A DNA stretch of 64,000 nt, from positions 1,253,029 to 1,317,028 of the forward strand of contig OX638345.1 in NCBI GenBank assembly GCA_951813535.1, read 5' to 3'. The position numbers were made by a program, and so were the translations under genes. Shown here piece by piece: positions 10,367-18,442 of this stretch. A model generated the notes under the pieces. That model was not told the DNA's origin. It saw only the letters and a program-made list of their open reading frames with translations, and searched no databases. The stretch comes from an uncultured Dehalococcoidia bacterium. GTDB lineage: Bacteria; Chloroflexota; Dehalococcoidia; Lucifugimonadales; UBA3495. Positions within the stretch are counted from its first letter, which is position 1; each line of letters begins with the position of its first letter.

Positions 10367-10946
10367 GGCGGGGATCCTCCGCTAATGGGGGTATTGTAGT
10401 TGCAAACAGGAATAGTGACACTGAAAAACGCTTCACGCACGGGTTTCCGGGCGCGGCATTCAGCAGGACAATTTTCGGGCAACATGGCCGAAATTGTCAA
10501 CCTGGACCGTTGGCGTCTGCAAACCCGCTCTTTTCGGGTCGGCTGGAGCGGACACGACGAGGCGGCTGGCCATCGTGTGTGCCGACTGTGAGTTACTGTG
10601 CGCTGCTGCTGGGCGCCGTTGCGCAGTGGTGCAAACGCCGGTCGGGCAGCGACGGCTGACTGGGGTGGAAGGTGGGTCGCACATGGGTTGGCGCAGGAGG
10701 TGGCCTCTAAATCGAGAAAAGTTGCCTTGGTTAGCTGCGCCAGGCCCCTTGGCCTTCACATCGTTCAACGGTTCATGGAACGTTAGCGCGTTTCTAACAA
10801 TCCCATTGCGACGCGATTGCTCGGGCGATCAGCGAGAGCCGCAACCGCCGGCGAGTCCGAATGGTATGATTAGACGTGCCGCAAAACGGTCCCACCGGCG
10901 CGGCGCTCATCACCGGTGATTGCCGGTTCTTGCCAGCCATAACGCA
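10367..10946. other. Gene-free stretch between divergent groEL and folD
   Basis: About 580 bp between divergent genes. Possible -10 elements are TACAAT (minus, 10393-10398) for groEL and TATGAT (plus, 10865-10870) for folD, both without convincing -35 partners. Short open frames here have no ribosome sites or family likeness. No RNA gene was recognised. Confidence 0.5.
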
Positions 10947-11831
10947 ATGCCCGCCCGAGTTCTCAAAGGCAACGAAATCGCCGCTGACCTCCGCTCGGAG
11001 GTAACGGCCGGCGTGGCCGATCTCGTCGCGGCCGGCGGGCCCACTCCCGGTCTGGCCGCCGTCCTTGTGGGCAGTGACCCGGCTTCCGGCGTGTATGTGC
11101 GGAACAAAGGCCGGGCGTGTGAGGAAGCCGGCATATTCTCCGAGATATTCTACATGCCAGCGGACGTGTCCCAAGCCAACCTCCTGAGCCTGATCGACCA
11201 GTTGAACCAGGACACCAGGTTCCACGGCATCCTGGTCCAGCTCCCGCTGCCGGACGGCATGGACGAACACGCGGTCATCGAGCGCGTTGACCCCAGCAAG
11301 GATGTGGATGGCCTGCATCCCATCAGCCAGGGTCGAATGCTCCAGGGAGAGCCCGCCTTCCTGCCCTGCACTCCCTCTGGAGTACAGCAGGTCCTGCTGC
11401 GATCCGGCTACGACCCGGCCGGCCAGCACGTGGTGATCGTGGGCCGCAGCAATATCGTGGGGAAACCCCTGGCGGCCCTGCTGATGCAGCGCAAGGCCGG
11501 CGGCAACGCCACCGTCACCGTCTGCCATACGCGCACCCGCGACCTGCCCGAAATCACCCGACAGGCGGACATCCTGATCGCCGCCATGGGAGTTCCCGGC
11601 GCCATCGGCGCGGACATGGTGCGCGACGGCGCCGTCGTGATCGACGTCGGGATCAACCGGGTCGATGACGCAACCCGCCGCCGTGGCTATCGCCTGGTGG
11701 GCGATGTGGACTACGAGCCGGTCGCCGCCAAAGCCGAGGCCATCACTCCCGTGCCCGGTGGCATTGGCCCGATGACGATAGCCGTGCTCCTCAGCAACAC
11801 GCTGGAGGCTGCCCGTCTCAGCAAGGATTGA
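10947..11831 (+). CDS. folD: Bifunctional methylene-THF dehydrogenase/cyclohydrolase FolD
   Basis: Interconverts 5,10-methylene-, methenyl- and 10-formyl-tetrahydrofolate using NADP. The protein has 294 residues, the normal length. The catalytic Lys54 lies in YVRNKGRACEEAGI, followed by VDGLHP, PCTPSGV, the dinucleotide loop VGRSNIVGKPLA and the terminal PVPGGIGPMTIAVLL. ATG 10947 is chosen because family proteins start close to the LKGNEIA segment; an in-frame TTG lies nine codons upstream. queA begins three bases after the stop, so the two form an operon. Confidence 0.96.
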   Translation: MPARVLKGNEIAADLRSEVTAGVADLVAAGGPTPGLAAVLVGSDPASGVYVRNKGRACEEAGIFSEIFYMPADVSQANLLSLIDQLNQDTRFHGILVQLPLPDGMDEHAVIERVDPSKDVDGLHPISQGRMLQGEPAFLPCTPSGVQQVLLRSGYDPAGQHVVIVGRSNIVGKPLAALLMQRKAGGNATVTVCHTRTRDLPEITRQADILIAAMGVPGAIGADMVRDGAVVIDVGINRVDDATRRRGYRLVGDVDYEPVAAKAEAITPVPGGIGPMTIAVLLSNTLEAARLSKD

Positions 11832-11834
11832 TTT

Positions 11835-12890
11835 ATGGAGTCCTGGCGAACCGGTGACTTCGATTACGCCCTGCCCGAGGAGCGCATCGCGCAGACGCCG
11901 GTCGAGCCCCGGGACGCCTCTCGCCTGATGGTCCTCCATCGTGACCGGCCTGACGGCGGGCTCGAACATCGCACCTTCCGGGAGCTGATCGAATACCTGC
12001 GTCCCGGCGACCTCATGGTCTTCAACCGGAGCCGAGTGATACCGGCCCGGCTGTACGGTACCGAAAGCCAATCCGGGGCCCGGGTCGAGGTGCTGTTGGT
12101 TCGCCGCCAGGAACCGGGGGTCTGGCAGGCCCTGGGACGCCCCGGCCGGCGGCTCCGGGTGGGCGCTCGGGTTGCGGTCGGAGGGCACGACGGAACCAGC
12201 TCGGCTCAGGTCGAGATACTCGAGGCCAGGGAGAACGGGCTGCGCATGGTGCGGGTCAGCGACGAAACCGCCCTGGATGGGCTGGGCGAACTGCCGCTTC
12301 CTCCCTATATCAAGCAGACACCGGACGACCCTGACCGCTATCAGACCGTCTACGCTGACGCACCCGGCAGCGTGGCCGCTCCGACGGCGGGACTGCACTT
12401 CACGGAACCGTTGCTCGATCAAATTCGCTCAAAAGGCGTGTCCACCGCATGGGTGACTCTACACGTGGGCCTGGATACCTTCCGCCCGGTCCACGGCGAG
12501 GACATCTCCGAGCACAAGATCCATACGGAATGGTTCGAACTACCCGAGGACACGGCGGCGGCCATCAATGAGACGCGCCGGCGCGGCGACCGCATCATCG
12601 CCGTCGGAACCACCACTGTCCGTACCCTGGAGCACGTCGCGCGAGATACCCATGCCAACGGAGCGCGCGAGATTCCTGCGTCCGCGGGCGATGCCGACCT
12701 GTTCATCCTGCCCGGGCACCGGTTCCGGCTGGTGGACGCCATGGTCACCAACTTCCACCTGCCGCGGTCGACCTTGCTGATGCTGGTGTCCGCTTTTGCC
12801 GACCGGGAGCGCATCCTTGCCGCCTACGAAGAAGCGATCCAACGCGAGTACCGGTTTTATTCATTCGGCGACGCCATGCTGCTGCTGTAG
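11835..12890 (+). CDS. queA: S-adenosylmethionine:tRNA ribosyltransferase-isomerase QueA
   Basis: Transfers and isomerises the ribosyl moiety of SAM onto preQ1-modified tRNA, giving epoxyqueuosine, which QueG then reduces. The 351 residues include the start FDYALPEERIAQTPVEPRDASRL (in part), PGDLMVFNRSRVIPARL, PTAGLHFTEPLLD, TLHVGLDTFRPV and NFHLPRSTLLMLVSAFA. Length and all blocks are normal. The start lies three bases after folD. No tgt or preQ1-synthesis gene is in the window. An 8-bp inverted repeat (12866-12873 / 12891-12898) spans the stop codon. Confidence 0.96.
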   Translation: MESWRTGDFDYALPEERIAQTPVEPRDASRLMVLHRDRPDGGLEHRTFRELIEYLRPGDLMVFNRSRVIPARLYGTESQSGARVEVLLVRRQEPGVWQALGRPGRRLRVGARVAVGGHDGTSSAQVEILEARENGLRMVRVSDETALDGLGELPLPPYIKQTPDDPDRYQTVYADAPGSVAAPTAGLHFTEPLLDQIRSKGVSTAWVTLHVGLDTFRPVHGEDISEHKIHTEWFELPEDTAAAINETRRRGDRIIAVGTTTVRTLEHVARDTHANGAREIPASAGDADLFILPGHRFRLVDAMVTNFHLPRSTLLMLVSAFADRERILAAYEEAIQREYRFYSFGDAMLLL

Positions 12891-12962
12891 CGTCGCCGAA
12901 AACCTTGTCCGGGAAAATTCAGCAATCCCCGGTTCCATGGCCCAGATTGCCGGGATGGCAGT

Positions 12963-13553
12963 CTAGTCTGCTCGGTCGTGTCCCAGAAGGGCGGCCACAA
13001 TTTCCGGCGCCACCGCGTCCACCCGCGACTCGATCGCCGCCGTGTCGAGAGCCGCCACCGGATGTTGCAGGTACACCGACCCTGGGTAGTCGGGCCGACC
13101 CAGCGACACAATATGCTGCTCGGCTGCTGAACGAAACGCCTTCGTGTGCACCACCACCGTCCGCACCCCCCGGTCTTCCAGTTCCACCGCATCGCGCAAA
13201 CTGCGCGCCACGCAACTCCCTCAATCCCCGACCGCGGTCACCACGAAGTCGCACTCTGCGAGTTCGTCAATGATTTCAGGCGCCGCGGGAGCCGAGAACA
13301 CCCACTTGGAACGCACCAGGGAGTCGGTCATCCCGTAACCGTCCGCCAGCCGCGAGCGGATCGCTTCCAGGATCACGTCGGCGTTGCCCTTGCGATTGTC
13401 CAGGAACCCGCCTTTGAGGCCCTCGAGGGTTTCCAGCGGAGCCGCCGGCCGGCGCTCTGGTTCTTCCTGTCGGTCCGTCGGATCCACCAATCCCAATGCC
13501 GCTATTCGGGCCGACAAGTCAGTATTGTCCATCATCTTTTCCATCCTGTGCAT
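12963..13553 (-). CDS. UGSC-family selenoprotein (in-frame UGA read as selenocysteine)
   Basis: A gene of 196 codons if the TGA at 13221-13223 is decoded as Sec111. The upstream part ends DFVVTAVGD; the next codons in the same frame are TGA-GGG-AGT-TGC, giving the UGSC motif. The frame then continues for more than 80 residues (RDAVELEDRGVRTVVVHTKAF, then GRPDYPGSVYLQHP) to a TAG. This fits the known UGSC (seleno)protein family, in which U or C begins the motif and a helix with DAVxLExRG follows. The reaction is unknown; the motif suggests redox chemistry. A hairpin fitting a bacterial SECIS follows the UGA. The first ATG is 13553; ATG 13544 and 13535 are also possible. It lies 9 bp after the neighbour at 13563 and is probably co-transcribed. 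No selA, selB or selD is in the window. Confidence 0.88.
13188..13223 (-). promoter_or_regulatory. Putative bacterial SECIS element
   Basis: On the coding (minus) strand the UGA at 13223-13221 is followed by 18 nt and then the loop AGUUU (13202-13198). The loop is closed by five G-C pairs (CGCGC 13207-13203 with GCGCG 13197-13193). Four further pairs (two Watson-Crick, two G-U) lie beyond a G-A mismatch. Bacterial SECIS elements sit just 3' of the UGA, with the apical loop about 16-37 nt away and a G in the first loop positions; both conditions are met. Confidence 0.65.
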
Positions 13554-13562
13554 CCATGCAAA

Positions 13563-14603
13563 TTAGGCTATCGGAGCCGACGTGATCCGCGAGCCCCAAC
13601 CCGGGATGTACACCGAGTGCCGGCCCGGGCCGCCGGCCACCATTATATGGATGTCCTCCGGTCGCCGCACCACCGGTACCATCGCCTCGTCGTCGCCGCG
13701 ATCAATCCAGCGCGGCCACAGGGTGTTGCGATGGGCGTGCCGGCCGTGGATGCCGCCCAGCTTCAGAACCGACAGGGGTTGCCGGGCCAATTCGTAAAGG
13801 TACGACCTCACGTCGTTCTTGCTCCAACCCGCGCTGGCGATAATGTCGGCGTGCTCCGGCCCCAGCACCAGCAGCACATCGCCCATGACGTGGATGTTGT
13901 TGCAGCCGGGGATGGCCATGGACATCGCGAAGGTGGTCAGCAGGTCTCGTGGGTTATCCGCGCCGTGGTTGTTCAGGTTGTGAGGCGCCTCCGCCGGATG
14001 CACCGTCACCACCGATTCGTTGGGTCGGTAACCCCGCTCCACATGGTAGGGTTGCCATGGATTTTCCGCCTCGTTCTCGGCGATGCAGTAGGTGTACTTG
14101 CCGGGATGGCCGAAGGTCGCGCGGTCCTCGTCGCCGGGCAGCGCGCCGCCCAGGTTGGTCAGCGCCAGTTTGACAGCCCGGCCTATGGTGGCGTTGGCCC
14201 GGTTCCCCTGACCGAAACAGTTCCCGCCGCTGTTCATGCCCAACTCTGCGGCTGCCGGTCCGTTCACCACCACGAGCGGCGTGGCGATGTGGGTCGAGCA
14301 TTGCACCGACGCCAGGTTGAACCGGGGCAGCAGCAGCGCCTCAATGGCCGCGATGACCACCGGGAAGTACTCCGGCAAACACCCCGCCATCACCGCGTTG
14401 GCCGCCAGCTTCTCGACGGTCGCCCGCCCCCCGCGCGGCGGCACCTCTCCGACCAACTCCAGCGCCGACCGCCCCGACGCCTCCACAAACTCCCGCACCC
14501 GCTCCGCCGTGGGCGGCACGACGGGCAGGCCGTCGGTCCAGCCGGCCTCGTGGGCTAGAGCGAGGGCTTCTCCGTAGTGGCCATCGTCAGCAAACGTCGT
14601 CAT
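13563..14603 (-). CDS. Conserved hypothetical protein beside the UGSC selenoprotein gene
   Basis: About 346 residues from ATG 14603 (two in-frame GTG codons lie just upstream). No named domain is recognised. The sequence is Gly/Asn-rich with likely turn or ligand motifs: GWTDGLPVVPPTAERV near the start, NSGGNCFGQGNRANATIGRA in the middle, and VAGGPGRHSVYIPGWG at the end. Cysteines and His are scattered, without a clear metal site. The end lies nine bases before the selenoprotein start and the beginning overlaps a retropepsin-like gene, so it is in the same transcript. The tight pairing suggests it acts with the UGSC protein, perhaps as the other half of one enzyme; that is inference. Confidence 0.85.
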   Translation of the reverse strand: MTTFADDGHYGEALALAHEAGWTDGLPVVPPTAERVREFVEASGRSALELVGEVPPRGGRATVEKLAANAVMAGCLPEYFPVVIAAIEALLLPRFNLASVQCSTHIATPLVVVNGPAAAELGMNSGGNCFGQGNRANATIGRAVKLALTNLGGALPGDEDRATFGHPGKYTYCIAENEAENPWQPYHVERGYRPNESVVTVHPAEAPHNLNNHGADNPRDLLTTFAMSMAIPGCNNIHVMGDVLLVLGPEHADIIASAGWSKNDVRSYLYELARQPLSVLKLGGIHGRHAHRNTLWPRWIDRGDDEAMVPVVRRPEDIHIMVAGGPGRHSVYIPGWGSRITSAPIA

Positions 14604-14964
14604 CACCACCCTGCATCAGCAGACCAACTTCAGGAACAAGTTGCTTGTTTATCGGATCAACAACAAGCAACAGAACCTCCAGGGTAGTCGCTCCCAATAA
14701 GTAAAGGTTCTCCGGGCCAAAGACGACCATCGCTTCACCGTCAATGCCATCAACCTCAAAGAAAGCCATTCCAGTTTGACGTTCTTCTACCTGTCCGTTG
14801 GCCAAGCGGAGCCTTCGCGTCCTGGTCGGTTCAATACCCAGACGACGCAACAGGCTGGACGGCATCACCGAAAATGTGGCGCCCGTATCCACAAGCGCGT
14901 CAACCGTCTCCCGGGCCGCAAAACTCGGGTTGCCCACCGTCAACTGTACGCTGAAAGTTCCCAT
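14587..14964 (-). CDS. Retropepsin-like aspartic protease (clan AA), copy A
   Basis: A 125-residue single-domain retropepsin-like protein. VDALVDTGATFSVMP holds the DTG active-site triad, with LGIEPTRTRRLRLANGQ and LLGATTLEVLLL as the later strands and loop. Members of this bacterial group act as homodimers, one Asp per subunit; their targets are unknown. It is clearly paralogous to the gene at 16709 (both start MGTFSV and share VDTGAT and LGIEP). Its 3' end overlaps the next gene by 17 bases. Confidence 0.85.
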   Translation of the reverse strand: MGTFSVQLTVGNPSFAARETVDALVDTGATFSVMPSSLLRRLGIEPTRTRRLRLANGQVEERQTGMAFFEVDGIDGEAMVVFGPENLYLLGATTLEVLLLVVDPINKQLVPEVGLLMQGGDDDVC

Positions 14965-15014
14965 GCCAAACGTTACCCCGTGATCATAATTGCCGGGAGG
15001 CAGTGTACCAGCCG

Positions 15015-15980
15015 CTACTCCCCCAGTTCCGCGAGATGCGGCTCAAACACTCGCTTGAACTTCAGCAGGCGGTCCACCATCCAGTGCTGTAATTCCGCCA
15101 GCGTTTCGGGATCATCGTCAATTTTACCGTTCCGCACCTGGGAAATGCGGCACGCCGAGCGGTTGTCCAGCCGTTCCCATTCCCACCAACCCGAACCCGT
15201 TGCTTGCGATTCGATGCTTTCCTTGCGTTCGAACAACCGATCGAATAGCAGTTTGTTCTCCTCACGGTCACTGCGGCTGATATAGACCTCAACCCTGGCT
15301 ATATTTCGGCCGTAAACAAAGCAAAGATTGTATCGGATTCCGCTAAACCCAGAAGCGAAGGGAGCCCAATGTTCGATCCTTGCTTGGGTGCGGTTGGTAA
15401 ATTTATGCTCTTCACGCAGAGTATCGACAATGGATTGAAAGAAAGCCCGGTAACGTTCACCTCGCTCGGAACCGGCTCCTCCACCTCTAACCGTTCTACC
15501 TTTCGCTGAGCTCTTCGACCAAGTGTTGGGAGCAGCAACGATCCTGAAATGCGGAGCGGCACGAGAACCGTCAATCTTCCAGGCTTCCATCGCCACACCA
15601 AAAAACTCCGTACCTTCTCCAGTGCGTTGGTTGAGCCAATCCAGCGCCGCCCGATGCTCGTCCTGAAAATCGCCGGTGAGCCAGATAACCACGCCGGCGT
15701 CATAGCCCGCCGCGTAGGTAAGCAACTGTCCCAAATGGGTGTGATTAGTGGCCTCCAACTGGTTTTCAATTATCACCGGTCGGTCATTGCCCCGGTCGTA
15801 AGCCAGCACGTCCAGGAAAAACGGCCCTACCCGGGCCTCCTGTTCCTGAAATTCCAAATCCAATCCCAGCGCCTCTCCCAGCACATCAAGATTTTCAGCG
15901 AGCCAAGGCGTAAAATCCTGCGCCTCGTGAGGCCAAACCTCACGCAGGTCAACGCGCTCAATCGTTCCCAAATCCACCAT
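15015..15980 (-). CDS. PD-(D/E)XK nuclease-like protein with DUF4268 C-terminus
   Basis: About 321 residues from ATG 15980. The N-terminal half carries a PD-(D/E)XK-type core: FFLDVLAYDRG supplies the Asp, IIENQLE supplies the E-x-Q variant, and HLGQLLTYAAGYDAGVVIWL is the following helix and strand. The C-terminal half (NLCFVYGRNIARVEVYISR, then FERKESIESQATGSGWWEWERLD) matches DUF4268. Such proteins are thought to be nucleic-acid-cleaving or defence-related, without a defined role. It lies between retropepsin-like genes on the same strand, 14 bp downstream of the one ending at 15995. Confidence 0.85.
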   Translation of the reverse strand: MVDLGTIERVDLREVWPHEAQDFTPWLAENLDVLGEALGLDLEFQEQEARVGPFFLDVLAYDRGNDRPVIIENQLEATNHTHLGQLLTYAAGYDAGVVIWLTGDFQDEHRAALDWLNQRTGEGTEFFGVAMEAWKIDGSRAAPHFRIVAAPNTWSKSSAKGRTVRGGGAGSERGERYRAFFQSIVDTLREEHKFTNRTQARIEHWAPFASGFSGIRYNLCFVYGRNIARVEVYISRSDREENKLLFDRLFERKESIESQATGSGWWEWERLDNRSACRISQVRNGKIDDDPETLAELQHWMVDRLLKFKRVFEPHLAELGE

Positions 15981-15994
15981 CGCAAAACTCCACA

Positions 15995-16393
15995 CTATGC
16001 CGCCGGCATTCGTTCCTCAATGACAACCTCGCCGCCGTCCCACCAGTCGATGGTGAGGCGGCAGTCGGCCAACAGGGTAGTACCAATCATCGGCTTGTTG
16101 CCCATCACGTACGCTCGCGCGTCCACGGGCAGCCCGTGCCAGAGCAAGCGCGCGACACAAGTGTCTGTTCGGATAGTCTGACCACTGGCAAGGGTGAGGG
16201 GCCGGGTTCCTGTGCGGTGTAAGCCCAGTTCCCGGGCAATCCATTCAGGAAGGGTGAAGGCCCCCTCGAATCCTGTATCTACGACAGATTCTAACGTCTG
16301 GAAAATCTGGTTAGCGGCGACAATCTCAACACTAATCCGCGCTTCCAGACCCGTGCTGTTATCTTGTGACGGCCTTACTTGGCCCCTAATCAT
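15995..16393 (-). CDS. Clan AA aspartic protease (retropepsin-like), copy B
   Basis: A 132-residue retropepsin-like protein of a different subgroup from the two flanking copies: SVVDTGFEGAFTLPEWIARELGL carries DTGF instead of DTGAT, and IGTTLLADCRLTIDW is the C-terminal strand region. This matches the small clan AA proteases found in cyanobacteria and Chloroflexota. The start overlaps the end of the 103-residue gene upstream by eight bases, and that partner is probably its functional companion. Confidence 0.8.
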   Translation of the reverse strand: MIRGQVRPSQDNSTGLEARISVEIVAANQIFQTLESVVDTGFEGAFTLPEWIARELGLHRTGTRPLTLASGQTIRTDTCVARLLWHGLPVDARAYVMGNKPMIGTTLLADCRLTIDWWDGGEVVIEERMPAA

Positions 16394-16697
16394 GGACGTC
16401 CCTCTCTTGCGATGCCAAGTATTCCAAAGTTTGCCTAGTGGACAGCCGCGCAGCGATGTATTGCTTACTGCCTACCAATTCGGCCCAGGTGAAGGCGTCA
16501 GGACGCCGCTTCATCAACCGTTTAGTAAGTTCCACATCGCTGCGCTCCCCTTGGTACTCGCCAACCTCGTAGTCCCCGCTGTGAACGTCGATGACCACCA
16601 ACTCGCCCCAATGGTGTGCTTCCATTTCCTCCCGGATGCCTTCGTAGATTTTGCGCCCGAGGGCGGCAGTTTCTGAACCGTTCAGTTCTTCGGCCAT
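16386..16697 (-). CDS. Small hypothetical protein coupled to a clan AA protease
   Basis: A 103-residue acidic, mostly helical protein. GELVVIDVHSGDYEVGEY is a beta-strand region followed by RLMKRRPDAFTWAELVGSKQYIAARL. A similar pattern (an R-x-P-D-A turn before an aromatic and V-G) is, as I recall, common in small proteins encoded just before clan AA aspartic proteases; this should be checked. It overlaps the downstream protease gene by eight bases. The layout resembles a toxin-antitoxin or inhibitor-protease pair, but no function is established. Confidence 0.7.
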   Translation of the reverse strand: MAEELNGSETAALGRKIYEGIREEMEAHHWGELVVIDVHSGDYEVGEYQGERSDVELTKRLMKRRPDAFTWAELVGSKQYIAARLSTRQTLEYLASQERDVHD

Positions 16698-16708
16698 CGT
16701 TCCTCACC

Positions 16709-17062
16709 TCACATGAGAAGGTCATCTTGCACGAGCAGGCGCTCATCCACCGGATCGATTACCATACCCAGGTCTTCCAAAGTTGTCGCGCCCATCAGGT
16801 ACTGACCTTCTGGTCCGAACGCTACTCGCGCCACCGCGTTGCGCCCTTGCACGGAAAACCGCGCCCACGCTGTTTGCAGTTCGACGCGGCGCCCGTCGGC
16901 AACACGAGCGAACCTGGTTTCCACGGGTTCGATGCCCAGTTCGTGTAATAAGCTAGCCGGCAGCATCGTGTTGGTGGCTCCCGTGTCTACCAGGGCTGAA
17001 ACGGTGGCGCCCGCTTCCGCGAAAAGGTTGCCCACCCATAGATCGACGCTGAAAGTTCCCAT
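16709..17062 (-). CDS. Retropepsin-like aspartic protease (clan AA), copy C
   Basis: A 117-residue retropepsin-like protein paralogous to copy A: MGTFSVDLWVGN, VSALVDTGATNTMLP with the catalytic DTG, LGIEP, and YLMGATTLEDLGM. ATG 17062 is chosen because it aligns with the start of copy A; the open frame upstream lies in the end of the enolase-superfamily gene region and is unrelated. It lies 11 bp upstream of the 103-residue gene and 44 bp downstream of the enolase-superfamily gene. Confidence 0.83.
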   Translation of the reverse strand: MGTFSVDLWVGNLFAEAGATVSALVDTGATNTMLPASLLHELGIEPVETRFARVADGRRVELQTAWARFSVQGRNAVARVAFGPEGQYLMGATTLEDLGMVIDPVDERLLVQDDLLM

Positions 17063-17106
17063 GCCAACTTGCCTGTCCCTGATGCCAATCGTGCCAGACA
17101 GCAGGT

Positions 17107-18210
17107 CTAATACACCTTGTACTCTTCCAGCACCGCCGCATCCAGGTGCAGGCCCATGCCGGGCTCCGTGGGCGCGATGATTTCGCCGTTGTCCCACTCC
17201 GGGAGCACGCTGTTGAGCTGGTAGTACACCGGGTCGCGCTCCTCCTCGAACACCTCGACGAACAGGCCGTGGGCGTGGGCCGGTAACAGTTGCACCGCCA
17301 GCTGCGGCTCTTCGTGGTGGGCCATCCGGATGCCGCGCATCTGCGCCGCGCCAGCCACCCGCCGCCATTCCGAGATGCCGCCGCAGATGGCCGCGTCGAT
17401 GTTCAGGATGTCCACGGCCTCGGTGTCCATGAGCCGCTGCCCGCCCCACGAGCTGCTCTCGCCCTGGCCGGCGGCCACCGGGATGCCGGTGCGCAGCCGC
17501 ACCTGGCGCATGTCGTTGTCCGCGTTCTGCCAGCGGCACGGCTCTTCAAGCCAGGCGAGCCCCATCTCCTTCGCCGGCCCGGCGAACTGCAGCGCCTCCT
17601 CAAGAGTCCAGGCCTGGTTCGAATCGCACACGATGATGAAGTCGTCGCCCAGCGTGTCCCGTATGGCCCTCACCCGGAGCAGGTCATCCGCGACTGCGAC
17701 GCCGCCTGTCTTCAGCTTGACGCCGCCGATGCCGCGCTCGCGCTGGTGCAGCAGGTCTTCCACCATGTACGCCGTGTCCCGTCCCTGCACGTAGTAGGCG
17801 AACCGCACCACCGGCGACCGGTCGGCGTAGCCGCCCAAAAGCGTTCGCACCGGAACGCCCAACGCCTTGCCGGTGATGTCCCATAGCGCCACGTCGATGG
17901 CCGCGATGGCGCGCATGGCGATCGCCTTGTTTCCGATGTGCGGCGTGAGCGCGAACATCTTCTGCCAGCACCGCTCGATGGCCATGGGATCCTCGCCCTT
18001 CACGGCCTCCGCCATTGGCCCTACGACCAGGTCCTTCAGCAACTCGTAGCCCGTCCGCTCGTCCCCCGAATAGATCTCGCTCACCAATCCCTCGTCGGTG
18101 TGAACCCGAACCACGATGGTGCACCGCGATTCGATCTGGTACACGCTGCCGCTGAACCGCGTGTTCAGTGGGATCCGAACGATGTCCGCCTCTACATTGG
18201 TGATACGCAT
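17107..18210 (-). CDS. Enolase-superfamily enzyme (mandelate racemase/muconate-lactonizing type)
   Basis: A 367-residue enolase-superfamily protein with an N-terminal capping domain and a (beta/alpha)7-beta barrel. The KxK pair is Lys165/Lys167 in GVKLKTG. Metal ligands are Asp196 (CDSNQAW), Glu222 or Glu223 (WLEEP) and Glu251 (GQGES). A His at 298-299 in AHHEEP is a likely second catalytic base. These fit a mandelate-racemase-like sugar-acid dehydratase or racemase; the substrate is unknown. Start ATG 18210 has GGAGGCGG ten bases upstream. A divergent MqnA-like gene begins 232 bp away. Confidence 0.9.
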   Translation of the reverse strand: MRITNVEADIVRIPLNTRFSGSVYQIESRCTIVVRVHTDEGLVSEIYSGDERTGYELLKDLVVGPMAEAVKGEDPMAIERCWQKMFALTPHIGNKAIAMRAIAAIDVALWDITGKALGVPVRTLLGGYADRSPVVRFAYYVQGRDTAYMVEDLLHQRERGIGGVKLKTGGVAVADDLLRVRAIRDTLGDDFIIVCDSNQAWTLEEALQFAGPAKEMGLAWLEEPCRWQNADNDMRQVRLRTGIPVAAGQGESSSWGGQRLMDTEAVDILNIDAAICGGISEWRRVAGAAQMRGIRMAHHEEPQLAVQLLPAHAHGLFVEVFEEERDPVYYQLNSVLPEWDNGEIIAPTEPGMGLHLDAAVLEEYKVY

Positions 18211-18442
18211 GAACGGGCCGCCTCCAATCCTTCCAAAACTGCGACCAATTATACCCGCCGCCATCCCGGTACGAGGTTCCGGATCGTCGCTCCCGCGCTG
18301 GAGCGGCTGTACCGGACGCCCCGCTCGTTCCTTGACCCGTATCGCGGCCCGCCCTACAATCCTGCTGGCCGCCGGCTGGGCGTTGGTTCAACTCCGACCC
18401 TTGCTGCTGCGGATCATCCCAAGATACGTTGGTGACTGGAAG

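Noticed and set aside
10367-10500. CIRCE operator upstream of groEL
   Set aside because: No TTAGCACTC-N9-GAGTGCTAA match on either strand.
12963-13211. Separate 82-residue gene starting at GTG 13211
   Set aside because: It lacks a ribosome site and is in the same frame as the upstream UGSC fragment; together they make one selenoprotein.
17610-17630. GGTTCGAATCG resembling a tRNA T-arm
   Set aside because: It lies within the well-supported enolase-superfamily gene and has no matching cloverleaf.
18380-18400. GGTTCAACTC resembling a tRNA T-arm
   Set aside because: Flanking bases do not form a T-stem, and no anticodon arm or acceptor stem can be placed around it.
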